DNA from: CAVQFO01 sp963711725
Lineage (GTDB): Bacteria; Pseudomonadota; Gammaproteobacteria; Nitrococcales; Aquisalimonadaceae
Direction of reading: 5' to 3'
Assembly: GCA_963711725.1 (NCBI GenBank)
Contig: CAVQFO010000024.1
Span: 186,001-250,000 of the forward strand
DNA length: 64,000 nt
The first letter of the stretch is position 1; each line of letters begins with the position of its first letter. Below are positions 36,055 through 45,010 of the stretch, one piece after another. Made by a program: the position numbers and the translations under genes. The notes beneath the pieces were generated by a model, which saw only the letters and a list, made by a program, of their open reading frames with translations, was not told the origin of the DNA and did no database searches.

Positions 36055-38673
36055 ATGCCTTGCGCAGACACAGGCGAGCAGGGACGCTGGCGGCAAGCTT
36101 GGCGTCCGGCCTCTATTTTGCCGGTACTCCTCACGGCGTCCCTCCTGCTTGCTCCGACTGCACCCGCACAAGCGAATCCGCGGGTGGTTCGGGTGGGCGT
36201 CTACCAGAACCCTCCCAAGATCTTCCTTGAAGACGGCCGGATTTCCGGCATTTTCGGCGATCTCTTGCGGGAAATCGCCGGGCGGGCGAACTGGACTCTG
36301 AAGCCGGTCCCTTGCGCCTGGCATCGTTGCCTAACCCTGTTGCGGTCGGGAGAGATCGACCTGATGCCCGACGTGGCCTTCAGCGAACACCGCGCCCAGG
36401 TCTTCCGGTTCGGCAAAGTGCCCGCCCTCTACAGCTGGTCCGAAGTCTACCGAAACCCCAGCGTCAACCTCGCCTCCATCCGTGATTTGCAGGGCAAGCG
36501 GGTCGCCGTGCTGTCGGGCTCCGTCCAGGAAAGCTATCTCAAGAACATGATCGGGAGTTTCGGCCTGCGGGGGGTGCGGTTGGTCCCGGTGGAAAGCCTT
36601 TCCCAGGGATTCGAAATGGCGGCCGAGGGGCGCGCCGACGCCACGGTGGCGAACAACTTCTACGGCGATATCGAAGCACCCGTCCATCATCTGGACAAAA
36701 CCCCGATCCTGTTCCAGGCCACCCGGCTGTTCTTCGCCACAGGCCCGCGGGGCGAAGGCGGCTTGCTGGACACCATCGACGGCTACCTGGGCCCCTGGGA
36801 GGCCGATTCGGGCTCTCCGTACTACCGGGTACTCAACGACTGGCGGGTCGCGCCCCAACGGAACGGGGTGCCCGATTCGATCTGGTGGAGCATAGCCGGC
36901 CTGGGAAGCCTGCTCGCGCTGGCCCTGGTGGCGGTATTCCTGCAACGCCGCCAGGTACAGGAGAAGGCGAAGAACCTGCGGATCAGCGAGAACAAGCTGT
37001 CGGTGATTCTCGACAATATCGACGCCTACATCTACATCAAGGACCTCGATCTGCGCTATCAGTACGTCAACCGCAAGGTCGCGGATCTGCACGGCCTCTC
37101 CCGAAAGCACGTACTGGGTCGCAAGGACGAGGCCTTGTTCGACCCCGGGACCGCCCGCCGGCTCCGCGACGACGACCAGCGCATTCTCCAAGGGGGCGAG
37201 CGCGCCACCTACGAGGAGGAGGTGCAGGACAAGGACGGCACCATCACGCGCTCGTTCCTGACGATCAAACAGCCGCTACGGGACGCGTCGGGGCGGGTCT
37301 ATGCCCTGTGCGGCATTTCCACGGACTTCACGGAACAGAAGCAGGACCAGAAAGAGATCCACCGACTGGCGTTCTACGACTCATTGACAGGCCTGCCCAA
37401 CCGCCGGCTGCTGCTGGATCGCGCCGAACATGCCCTGGCCAACTACCAAAGAACCCGCTCGGAGGGCGCCCTGCTGTTCGTCGATCTGGACAACTTCAAG
37501 GTGCTCAACGACACATTGGGCCATAGCCAGGGCGACCGCCTGCTACAACAGGTCGCCGAGCGCCTCAGGGCCCCGATCCGCCACAACGACACCCTGGCCC
37601 GACTGGGAGGCGATGAGTTCGTCCTCCTGGTGGAGAACCTTGGAGGCGACGGGGATCAGGTCACCCGCGATGCAGACCTTCTTGCCCGAAAAATCCTGCA
37701 CTGCTTCAAGGAGCCCTTCACGCTGGAAAACCGATCGTACGGCATTACCGCCAGCGTGGGCGTGGCCATGTTCTCCGACACCGCGGAGGATGTGGACGAG
37801 CTGCTCAAACGCGCGGACATGGCGATGTACGAAGCCAAGGCCGGCGGGCGCGACACCGTCCGCTTCTTCAACCCCCGGATGCAGGCCTCTTTGGATGCCC
37901 GGGCAACCGTGGAAACCGACCTGCAGATGGCCCTGGAGGAGGGGCACCTGCTGCTTCACTATCAACCCCAGGTCGACAGCGCGGGCACAGTGTTCGGTGC
38001 CGAGGCCTTGATCCGCTGGGAACACCCGGAGAAAGGCGTAATTATGCCCGGCGCCTTCATACCGCTGGCTGAAACCAGCGGCCAAATCCTGGCAGTGGGC
38101 CGGTGGGTTCTGCATATGGCGTGCATGCAACTGGTGATCTGGTCCAACAACCCGGCGCTTCGACACCTGACCCTTGCGGTGAACGTCAGCGCGCGCCAAT
38201 TTCATCACCCCGACTTCGTGTCCGATGTGCTGGCAGCTCTGGATACCACCGGCGCCAGCCCCCATCTGCTGGAACTGGAACTCACCGAGACCCTGCTGGC
38301 CGACGACATCGAAACCCTGATCGAGAAGATGAGGGTCCTGAAGGCACGGGGCGTGCGCTTCTCCCTGGATGATTTCGGGACGGGCTACTCGTCCCTGAGC
38401 TACCTCAAGCGCCTTCCCCTGGACCAGCTCAAAATCGACCAGTCCTTCGTTCGCGACCTTCTGACCGATCCCAACGACGAAGCCATCGTCAAAACCGTCT
38501 TGGCGCTCGGCGCCAGCCTGGATCTGGCGGTCATCGCGGAAGGAGTGGAAACCGCCGCCCAACGGGACAGCCTGATCAGATTGGGCTGCACCCGGCATCA
38601 GGGCTACCTGTTCGGCCGCCCCGCCCCGGCGGAGTCGATAGACACCCTCGCAACGCCGGCAACCAGCAGCTAG
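36055..38673 (+). CDS. Periplasmic-sensing GGDEF-EAL protein (SBP-PAS-GGDEF-EAL)
   Basis: An 872-residue c-di-GMP turnover protein. Order: signal peptide (about 18-40), bacterial solute-binding family 3 domain in the periplasm (about 42-255), transmembrane helix (about 282-305), PAS domain, GGDEF domain with intact GGDEF and an RxxD inhibitory site (RHND) five residues before it, and EAL domain with EALIRW, NVSARQF, DDFGTGYSS, AEGVET and YLFGRP all present. Both catalytic halves therefore look active. TTAGGAG precedes the ATG at 36055; an upstream frame extension is excluded. The ligand is unknown; an amino acid is possible from the SBP family. Confidence 0.9.
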   Translation: MPCADTGEQGRWRQAWRPASILPVLLTASLLLAPTAPAQANPRVVRVGVYQNPPKIFLEDGRISGIFGDLLREIAGRANWTLKPVPCAWHRCLTLLRSGEIDLMPDVAFSEHRAQVFRFGKVPALYSWSEVYRNPSVNLASIRDLQGKRVAVLSGSVQESYLKNMIGSFGLRGVRLVPVESLSQGFEMAAEGRADATVANNFYGDIEAPVHHLDKTPILFQATRLFFATGPRGEGGLLDTIDGYLGPWEADSGSPYYRVLNDWRVAPQRNGVPDSIWWSIAGLGSLLALALVAVFLQRRQVQEKAKNLRISENKLSVILDNIDAYIYIKDLDLRYQYVNRKVADLHGLSRKHVLGRKDEALFDPGTARRLRDDDQRILQGGERATYEEEVQDKDGTITRSFLTIKQPLRDASGRVYALCGISTDFTEQKQDQKEIHRLAFYDSLTGLPNRRLLLDRAEHALANYQRTRSEGALLFVDLDNFKVLNDTLGHSQGDRLLQQVAERLRAPIRHNDTLARLGGDEFVLLVENLGGDGDQVTRDADLLARKILHCFKEPFTLENRSYGITASVGVAMFSDTAEDVDELLKRADMAMYEAKAGGRDTVRFFNPRMQASLDARATVETDLQMALEEGHLLLHYQPQVDSAGTVFGAEALIRWEHPEKGVIMPGAFIPLAETSGQILAVGRWVLHMACMQLVIWSNNPALRHLTLAVNVSARQFHHPDFVSDVLAALDTTGASPHLLELELTETLLADDIETLIEKMRVLKARGVRFSLDDFGTGYSSLSYLKRLPLDQLKIDQSFVRDLLTDPNDEAIVKTVLALGASLDLAVIAEGVETAAQRDSLIRLGCTRHQGYLFGRPAPAESIDTLATPATSS

Positions 38674-38765
38674 GGAGTTCATCGGGCCCGGGGAGAAATC
38701 GAAGCGAGGGTCTGGCAGATGGCGTCATTTTCGATACGACGGCCCCCGCGGCAACGGCCGGCTGC

Positions 38766-39017
38766 TTACTGTCCGGCGGACTTCAGAATCAGATTCACCA
38801 CCACAATCAACACCAGCACGAAGATGATCGTGAAGGCGATGCCGCCGATGATGAACACCGCCGGCCGGCCCTTGGCGAAATCACGCTGACGCACCCGCTC
38901 GCTCTGCACGCCGAAGGCGGCGCCAAGGATGCTGATCAGGATCTGCTTCAGGCCCGGGGATTTCTCGGCGTTGCGGTCCTGGCGGGGGTCTTCTTGCTGG
39001 CGCTCATCGGAGCTCAT
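38766..39017 (-). CDS. DUF2970 small membrane protein
   Basis: An 83-residue protein with a polar, charged N-terminus, the LKQILISILGAAFGVQS motif of DUF2970 and one C-terminal transmembrane helix (about 53-76). The ATG at 39017 gives the family length. Function unknown. It follows the MFS gene by 43 bp on the same strand. Confidence 0.85.
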   Translation of the reverse strand: MSSDERQQEDPRQDRNAEKSPGLKQILISILGAAFGVQSERVRQRDFAKGRPAVFIIGGIAFTIIFVLVLIVVVNLILKSAGQ

Positions 39018-39060
39018 GGGACAACCTCTATCGCAGTGGGGAATGCGCCGTAGTATACCG

Positions 39061-40353
39061 CTAAGAAAGGCCGGGGCTCGGATGGGCGTCGGCGGCGCCC
39101 TCCTCCGTGGGCACCCGCGCCAGCAGAGCCGCGCCCCCCAGGAACAGAACAATGACCGAGATCATTGAGTAACGTACGTCTCCGGCGATATAGCCGGACA
39201 AACCGAAGAGCAGCGGCCCCATCAGCGCCGCAAACTTGCCCCACATGTTGTAAAAACCGAAGAATTCCCCGGAATAGGCCGCGGGCACCAACCCCGCGTA
39301 CAGGGACCGGCTCAGGGACTGCACCCCGCCCTGAACCAGGCCGACCATCACCGCCACACCGTAGAACTCCCAGGTCTGATCCAGGAAAAAGCCCCAGACG
39401 CAGACACCGACATACACCCCCAGCGCCACATAGATGGCACGCTTGGCACCCCACGATTGGCCCAGCCGGCCGAAGACCAGCACCGAGGGGAATGCCACGA
39501 ACTGAACCAGCAACAGGGCCATGAGGAGATGCTGCGATCCCAGCCCCAGCGAAGCGCCGTAGGCCACGGCCATCTGGATCACTGTGTTCACACCGTCGAT
39601 ATAGAGCCAATAGGCAAGCAGAAAAAGAAGCACCGGGCGGTAATTGCGGATTCGCTGAAAGGTACGCAGCAACTGGTGGAAGCCCGCCGGCATGGCGGCC
39701 TCGGCGTCCGCCGCCTGGGACCGGGTAGGCTCTCGCACCCGCAGCAGCAAAGGCACGGAAAACACGGCCCACCAGAGCGCGGTGGCGACGAAACTGGCTT
39801 TCACCGCCGCCGCGGCGTCCGCGAAGCCGAACAGGGCGGGTTTGCTCGCGGCCACAGCGCATACGGCGAACATGAGGCCCCCGCCCAGATAACCCAGGCC
39901 GTAGCCCAGTGCCGAAACAAAATGCCAACGGCCGCGCTCGGCCACGCTGACCAGCAAGGCATCGTAGAACACGTTCCCCACCATGAACCCCGCGCTGGCC
40001 AGTACGTACAGCGCGGCGGCCCACAGCCACTGGCCCGAGCCCACCAGGGCCAGCGCGGCGGTACCCAGCATGCCCACCGCGGCGAACAGCAAAAGGAAGG
40101 TCTTCTTCAGGCCGCCGGCGTCCGCAACAGCACCCAGCACCGGCGCGAGAATGACCACCGATAGCGCCGCCGCGGAGTTGGCGACGCCCAGGCGCAGGTT
40201 GGCCGCATCGGCGGGCACCCCTGCGTTGTAATATTTGACGAAGAAGAGCGGGAAAAAGCCCGCGATCATCACCATGGCAAAGGCGGAATTGGCCCAATCG
40301 TAAAGGGCCCACGACACCATTACCCCCTTGGTCGTTGCCGGGTTTCGAACCAT
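39061..40353 (-). CDS. MFS transporter, UMF1/Atg22-like family
   Basis: A 430-residue permease with about 12 hydrophobic spans. The N-terminal SWALYDWANSAFAMVM and GAVADAGGLKK motif identify the UMF1 (Atg22-like) branch of the major facilitator superfamily. Substrate unknown. The ATG at 40353 is chosen because AAGGAG lies upstream; a GTG 33 bases earlier is the alternative. Confidence 0.85.
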   Translation of the reverse strand: MVRNPATTKGVMVSWALYDWANSAFAMVMIAGFFPLFFVKYYNAGVPADAANLRLGVANSAAALSVVILAPVLGAVADAGGLKKTFLLLFAAVGMLGTAALALVGSGQWLWAAALYVLASAGFMVGNVFYDALLVSVAERGRWHFVSALGYGLGYLGGGLMFAVCAVAASKPALFGFADAAAAVKASFVATALWWAVFSVPLLLRVREPTRSQAADAEAAMPAGFHQLLRTFQRIRNYRPVLLFLLAYWLYIDGVNTVIQMAVAYGASLGLGSQHLLMALLLVQFVAFPSVLVFGRLGQSWGAKRAIYVALGVYVGVCVWGFFLDQTWEFYGVAVMVGLVQGGVQSLSRSLYAGLVPAAYSGEFFGFYNMWGKFAALMGPLLFGLSGYIAGDVRYSMISVIVLFLGGAALLARVPTEEGAADAHPSPGLS

Positions 40354-40518
40354 GCCGCCGTAATTCTCCTTATTGGCGCGACGCACGGCAGTTGCCTTGC
40401 GGGCAAGCGCTGGTCTATGTTGGTTATATTATTGAAAAGACTACCCGGAACTTACCGGGGCCGATAGAGACGAATAGACAAGACCTGTCGGCACACCCCG
40501 CACGGTGGGGAGAATAAC

Positions 40519-40923
40519 ATGTCCAAATTGCTCCGATTGGCCGGCCTCACGATCCTGGCGGTCTGCCTCGCGGTACCGGTTGCCGCAGAAGACACGGCCC
40601 AGAGCCCCGCCGAGGCCTACGCCCAGTTCCATAAAAGCCTTCGCCACAGCCTGAGTGAACGGACCGTACTACCTTACTTCACCGCCCGGGCCCGGGCGGA
40701 ATTCGAGCAGAAATTCCCGCCCCAGTTCCGAGGCAAGGCGGTCTATCTCATGAAGACCGCGTCGCCGCGGCAATATCAGGTGGTGAACTCGAAGATCGAC
40801 GGCGACAGTGCCGTCCTCACCCTGCAGGCGTCGGATTCGGGCAAGGTGCTTGCCGGCAAGGTGAATCTGAAGAAGGAAGACGGTATATGGAAAGTAGACC
40901 AGGTGACGTGGCAAGGGCGCTGA
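40519..40923 (+). CDS. Small secreted protein of unknown function
   Basis: A 134-residue protein with a clear Sec signal peptide (cut probably after VAA, residue 23). The mature part has an FHKSLRHSLSER helix and a beta-rich C-terminal half ending in a KKEDGIWKVDQVTW segment, reminiscent of NTF2-like DUF4878-type periplasmic proteins. A GGGGAG site precedes the ATG. I do not recognise the family firmly. Confidence 0.72.
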   Translation: MSKLLRLAGLTILAVCLAVPVAAEDTAQSPAEAYAQFHKSLRHSLSERTVLPYFTARARAEFEQKFPPQFRGKAVYLMKTASPRQYQVVNSKIDGDSAVLTLQASDSGKVLAGKVNLKKEDGIWKVDQVTWQGR

Positions 40924-40933
40924 TCCGGCGCCG

Positions 40934-41398
40934 TCACAATGCCATGGCAAACACCAGGGCGTCCTCCCGGCCGTCTTCCGAGGGATAGTATCCCCGCCGC
41001 CGGCCGATTTCCTCGAACCCCAAGGCGCGGTAGAGGCCGATGGCCGGTGTATTGGAGGGCCGGACCTCAAGGAGCAGAACGGCGGCTCCCAGCCGCCGGG
41101 CCGCGGGCACCGCGTATTCCATCAAATGCCGCCCCACCCCCCGGCGCTGTGCCTTGGGATGCACGCAAACATTGAGGATATGGGCCTCTCCCGCCGCTAC
41201 CGACATCACCAGATGCCCCAGCATGCCATCGGCGTCCTCGGCCACCCAGCAGCAGTACCCCACCCGCAGGCAATCGCGAAAGATGCCCGTGGTCCAGGGG
41301 AAATCGTAACCCGCGTGCTCCACTTCGATGACGCGGGGCACGTCGGCGTCGGTCATGGGCCGGATGACCGGGATCGCGTGTGAGGCAACGGCGCTCAT
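40934..41398 (-). CDS. rimI: Ribosomal protein S18-alanine N-acetyltransferase
   Basis: A 154-residue GNAT enzyme that acetylates the N-terminus of ribosomal protein S18. GNAT features: RPMTDADVPRVIEVE, DFPWTTGIF, the acetyl-CoA loop HPKAQRRGVGRHLM and LEVRPSNTPAIGLYRALGFEEIG, all RimI-like. Start at 41398 (MSAVASH) or an ATG two codons earlier. It lies after the UDG gene on the same strand. Confidence 0.9.
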   Translation of the reverse strand: MSAVASHAIPVIRPMTDADVPRVIEVEHAGYDFPWTTGIFRDCLRVGYCCWVAEDADGMLGHLVMSVAAGEAHILNVCVHPKAQRRGVGRHLMEYAVPAARRLGAAVLLLEVRPSNTPAIGLYRALGFEEIGRRRGYYPSEDGREDALVFAMAL

Positions 41399-41516
41399 CA
41401 CCATAGTCCAACCCGAAACGGTTCCTGCTTGACAGGATAGCAATCCCAGCCCCGTCAGGGCCATATCGGTGGTCGGGCTACCGGTTCCGCCGGTCGGGCA
41501 CCGGGCCCACCGAGCG

Positions 41517-42284
41517 TTACCGTTCGGCCAGGAGCCCCATGGCCAGGCGCAGATCGGCCCAGGCCTTCGCCTTGTCGCGGGGGGAGCGCAGGAGGTAGGC
41601 GGGATGATAGGTGATCACGACGGGCGTGTCCGCCTCACCGTAGCGATGCGCCCGGCCGCGCAGGGCCGAGAGAGGGCGATCGGTCTTCAACAGATTCTGG
41701 GCGGCGACCCGGCCCACGGCGAGAATGACCTTGGGCCGCAACAGCGCGATCTGTCGCAGCAAATACGGCTCACACTCCGCCACTTCCTCCGGCAGCGGAT
41801 CGCGATTATTGGGCGGGCGGCACTTGAGAATATTGGCGATGAAGACCTCGGCACGAGGGCGGCCCATCGCGAACAACATATTGTCCAGCAGCTTGCCCGC
41901 CCGGCCCACGAAGGGTTCGCCCTTGCGATCCTCGTCGGCGCCCGGCGCCTCGCCAATCACGAGCAAGTCAGCCTGCCGGTTGCCCACTCCGAATACGGTC
42001 TGCGTGCGGGTCTCGCAAAGAGTGCAGGCCCGGCATTGGGCAACCCGGGCTTCCAGGGCATCCCAGTCCAGGGCATCCACCGGAAGCGGCGCGTCTGCGG
42101 CGGAGCGTACCGCGCCCACCCGGTTCTCATCCGCCTCCACAGCCACCGGCTCGGCGGGCACGTCTTCTGTTGTCGGTCCCGGCTCCGCCGGATCCCGAGG
42201 CATCCAAACGTCGATGCCCATGCGCCGGAGGTAGAGCCGGCGACGGGCCTCATCGGATGGTGTTTGTGCCGGGTGGCGCGCCAT
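41517..42284 (-). CDS. Uracil-DNA glycosylase, family 4 (iron-sulfur)
   Basis: A 255-residue DNA repair enzyme that removes uracil. It has an N-terminal disordered stretch, then CRACTLC and two later cysteines (KCRPP, ECEPYL) for a 4Fe-4S cluster, motif A GEAPGADED and motif B HPAYLLR, all family 4. The ATG at 42284 is chosen because the longer version would start inside a palindromic repeat. Confidence 0.92.
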   Translation of the reverse strand: MARHPAQTPSDEARRRLYLRRMGIDVWMPRDPAEPGPTTEDVPAEPVAVEADENRVGAVRSAADAPLPVDALDWDALEARVAQCRACTLCETRTQTVFGVGNRQADLLVIGEAPGADEDRKGEPFVGRAGKLLDNMLFAMGRPRAEVFIANILKCRPPNNRDPLPEEVAECEPYLLRQIALLRPKVILAVGRVAAQNLLKTDRPLSALRGRAHRYGEADTPVVITYHPAYLLRSPRDKAKAWADLRLAMGLLAER

Positions 42285-42305
42285 TTCCGGAATATTGCCC
42301 ATTCC

Positions 42306-42377
42306 CGTCATTCCCGCGAGAGCCGGAATCCATCGCAGTACTCAAAGGCTTGGTTTCCAGCTTCCCCGGGAATAACG
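42306..42377. repeat. Imperfect palindrome with CATTCCCG arms
   Basis: Arms 42306-42332 and 42351-42377 are inverted copies matching at 21 of 27 bases. It lies between leuA and the UDG gene and resembles the widespread TCATTCCCGCG...CGGGAATGA elements of proteobacteria. No coding potential. Confidence 0.7.
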
Positions 42378-42405
42378 AAGGCCGCGCTTTTAGCCCAACG
42401 GACCA

Positions 42406-43956
42406 CTAGACGTTGCCCACCTGCGGGTGAGTACGATCCGCGCCGTGCATGATCTTGTTGAGGGCGTTGATGTAGGCCTTGGCCGAGGCCAGGACGATGT
42501 CCGTGTCCGCGCCCTGGCCATTGACGATCCGCCCACCGCGCTCCAGCCGCACGGTGACTTCGCCCTGGGAATCGATCCCCTTGGTGATGTTGTTCACCGA
42601 ATACAGCAGCAACTCGGCGCCGGAGGCCACCAACTGATCGATGGCGCGGAAAGCGGCGTCCACCGGACCGCCGCCGGCCGCCTCGGCCGTCCTTTCCTCG
42701 TCGTCCACCCGCAGCACCACGCGCGCCTCGGGCGTCTCTCCGGTCTCGGAGCAAACCCGCAGGGCGACCAGGCGGATGCTCTCGTTCTCCAACTCCAGGT
42801 TGGCCTCGGTCACCAGGGCCTGCAGATCCTCGTCGAAGATCTCGTGCTTCTTGTCGGCGAGATCCTTGAACATGGAGAACGCCTCGTTGAGGTGTTCCTC
42901 GGAATCGAACACCACGCCCAGATCCTTGAGCCGGGTGCGGAAGGCGTTACGGCCCGAGTGTTTGCCCAGGACCATGCGGTTGGTGGCCCAGCCCACATCC
43001 TCGGCCCGCATGATCTCGTAGGTCTCGCGACTCTTGAGCACGCCGTCCTGATGGATCCCCGACTCGTGGGCAAAGGCGTTGGCGCCGACAATGGCCTTGT
43101 TGGGCTGCACGTTGAAGCCGGTGATGTTGGCCACCAGGCGGGACGCCGGAACGATCTCGCGGGCGTCCACACCGGTATCGCAGGGGAATACGTCCTGGCG
43201 CGTGCGAACGGCCATGACGATCTCCTCCAGAGCGGCGTTGCCGGCCCGCTCGCCCAGGCCGTTGATGGTGCACTCAACCTGCCGGGCGCCCTGGTGAACC
43301 GCGGCCAGGGAGTTGGCCACGGCCAACCCCAGATCGTTATGGCAATGCACTGAAAACACCGCCTTGTCGGAGTTGGGGATGCGCTCGCGCAAAGTGGCGA
43401 TCAGGGCCCCGAACTGCTCCGGCACGTTATAGCCCACGGTGTCCGGGATGTTGATGGTGGTGGCGCCCGCGTCAATGGCCGCCTCGACGATGCGGCACAG
43501 GAAGTCCGTTTCGGAGCGGCCGGCATCCTCCGGCGAGAATTCCACATCGTCGCAGAGCTGGCGCGCACGCTTTACGGACCATACCGCCTGTTCCACCACT
43601 TCATCCGGCTCCATCTGAAGCTTCATCTTCATATGGATAGGCGAGGTGGCGATGAATGTGTGAATGCGGCCGGCGTTCGCATCGCGCAGGGCCTCGCCGG
43701 CTCGGTCGATGTCTTCGCCCCGGGCCCGCGCCAAGCCGCAGATCCGGCTGTCCTTGATCAGCCGCGCCACCGCCTGAACAGCCTCGAAATCGCCGTTGCT
43801 GGCTGCCGGGAAGCCCGCCTCGATCACGTCCACGCGCATGCGCTCCAGCGCCTTGGCGATGCGCATTTTCTCTTCGCGCGTCATCGATGCGCCCGGGCTC
43901 TGCTCACCGTCGCGCAACGTCGTGTCGAAGACTATCAGTTTCTCTTTTTCGGCCAT
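42406..43956 (-). CDS. leuA: 2-isopropylmalate synthase
   Basis: A 516-residue enzyme that condenses acetyl-CoA with 2-oxoisovalerate, the first leucine-specific step. FDTTLRDGEQSPGASM at residues 10-25 is the catalytic signature, followed by the TIM barrel (HCHNDLGLAVANS, INGLGERAGN) and a C-terminal leucine-sensing domain. The ATG at 43956 (MAEKEKLIVF) is chosen over longer frames that read through a terminator-like hairpin. Follows pssA in an ilv-pssA-leu region. Confidence 0.96.
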   Translation of the reverse strand: MAEKEKLIVFDTTLRDGEQSPGASMTREEKMRIAKALERMRVDVIEAGFPAASNGDFEAVQAVARLIKDSRICGLARARGEDIDRAGEALRDANAGRIHTFIATSPIHMKMKLQMEPDEVVEQAVWSVKRARQLCDDVEFSPEDAGRSETDFLCRIVEAAIDAGATTINIPDTVGYNVPEQFGALIATLRERIPNSDKAVFSVHCHNDLGLAVANSLAAVHQGARQVECTINGLGERAGNAALEEIVMAVRTRQDVFPCDTGVDAREIVPASRLVANITGFNVQPNKAIVGANAFAHESGIHQDGVLKSRETYEIMRAEDVGWATNRMVLGKHSGRNAFRTRLKDLGVVFDSEEHLNEAFSMFKDLADKKHEIFDEDLQALVTEANLELENESIRLVALRVCSETGETPEARVVLRVDDEERTAEAAGGGPVDAAFRAIDQLVASGAELLLYSVNNITKGIDSQGEVTVRLERGGRIVNGQGADTDIVLASAKAYINALNKIMHGADRTHPQVGNV

Positions 43957-43998
43957 GCCTGCATTCCGCCCTGCTTCGGCGCTCCCGGCGCCTCGATC

Positions 43999-44035
43999 AA
44001 AATCAGCCGGCCGGGTGCCCGCGGGCGCCCGGCCG
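43999..44035 (-). terminator. Hairpin with T-stretch after pssA
   Basis: A very GC-rich hairpin (13-bp arms, one G-T pair, 2-base loop) lies at 44008-44035; on the minus strand it is followed after five bases by TTTT. It sits between pssA and leuA and could attenuate read-through into leuA. Confidence 0.5.
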
Positions 44036-44058
44036 ATCATGTCACTTTACCATTCCCG

Positions 44059-44838
44059 TCAGTGACGGGATAAGCGGCGATGCCGCCGCAGCCCCCAGAC
44101 CGTGATGACCGGACCGGAAACCGCGTAGCCCGCGAACGCCGCGAAAAGGATCACCGGCGGCGCCACCGCCGCGAATGCGAGCAGCAATACCGCCGCCACC
44201 ACCGCGATGAAGGGCACACGGTAGCGGAAATCGAACTCCTTGAAGCTGTAGTAGCGGAAATTGCTGACCATCAGCACTCCTGAGGCCACGGTGATCACCA
44301 ACGCCACGAACCTGACGTCGGCGCCCGGAATATCCAGGTGCTGGCCCACCCAAACCATGCTCGCCAGAACAGCCGCCGCCGATGGGCTGGGCAGCCCCTG
44401 GAAATAGCGCTTGTCCACGACACCCACCTGGATGTTGAACCGCGCCAGGCGCAGCGCACCGCAGGCCGCGTAGGTAAACGCGCCCAGCCAGCCGATCTTG
44501 CCCCAGGCCGGGCCCAGTTCGGCCATGCCCGACAGCGACCACTGAAACACCACCAGCGCCGGCGCGGCGGCGAAGCACACCATGTCGGAGAGGCTGTCGT
44601 ACTGAACACCGAAATCGCTTTGGGTATTGGTGAGCCGCGCCACGCGCCCGTCCAGGCCATCCATGATCATGGCCAGGAATATGGCGATGGCCGCCGATTC
44701 AAAATCGCCCTTGTTGGCGGCGACAATGGCATAGAAGCCGAAGAAAAGGCCGAACGTGGTCAGCAGGTTCGGCAGCAGATAGATACCGCGCCGCCGCTTC
44801 TTGCCGTTGCCGTTTTGATTGGATATCGAGTCGGGCAT
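44059..44838 (-). CDS. pssA: CDP-diacylglycerol-serine O-phosphatidyltransferase
   Basis: A 259-residue integral-membrane enzyme that makes phosphatidylserine, precursor of phosphatidylethanolamine. The CDP-alcohol phosphatidyltransferase motif DGLDGRVARLTNTQSDFG with YDSLSD is intact, and about eight hydrophobic spans follow the Lys/Arg-rich start (KKRRRGIYLLPN). This is the membrane-type (not E. coli PLD-type) PssA. Located between ilvC and leuA. Confidence 0.95.
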   Translation of the reverse strand: MPDSISNQNGNGKKRRRGIYLLPNLLTTFGLFFGFYAIVAANKGDFESAAIAIFLAMIMDGLDGRVARLTNTQSDFGVQYDSLSDMVCFAAAPALVVFQWSLSGMAELGPAWGKIGWLGAFTYAACGALRLARFNIQVGVVDKRYFQGLPSPSAAAVLASMVWVGQHLDIPGADVRFVALVITVASGVLMVSNFRYYSFKEFDFRYRVPFIAVVAAVLLLAFAAVAPPVILFAAFAGYAVSGPVITVWGLRRHRRLSRH

Positions 44839-44935
44839 TTCCCACCAGATGAGAACTACTGAAGGAATCGGCTCAAAGCCGTCCGCGGCCTGAGCCGTGC
44901 GTCACAGCCCTGAGAGCATAAGACGGGCGCCGGCG

Positions 44936-44967
44936 AAAAAAAAGCCGGATGGGGGCACCATCCGGCT
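44936..44967 (-). terminator. Rho-independent terminator of ilvC
   Basis: Arms AGCCGGATGG and CCATCCGGCT (perfect 10 bp) around a 5-base loop, followed on the minus strand by eight T. It starts 44 bases past the ilvC stop: a textbook terminator that separates ilvH-ilvC from pssA. Confidence 0.93.
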
Positions 44968-45010
44968 CGATGCTGCATTCGGCGCGGGGCCTCGACCCCG
45001 GCCCGCACAA

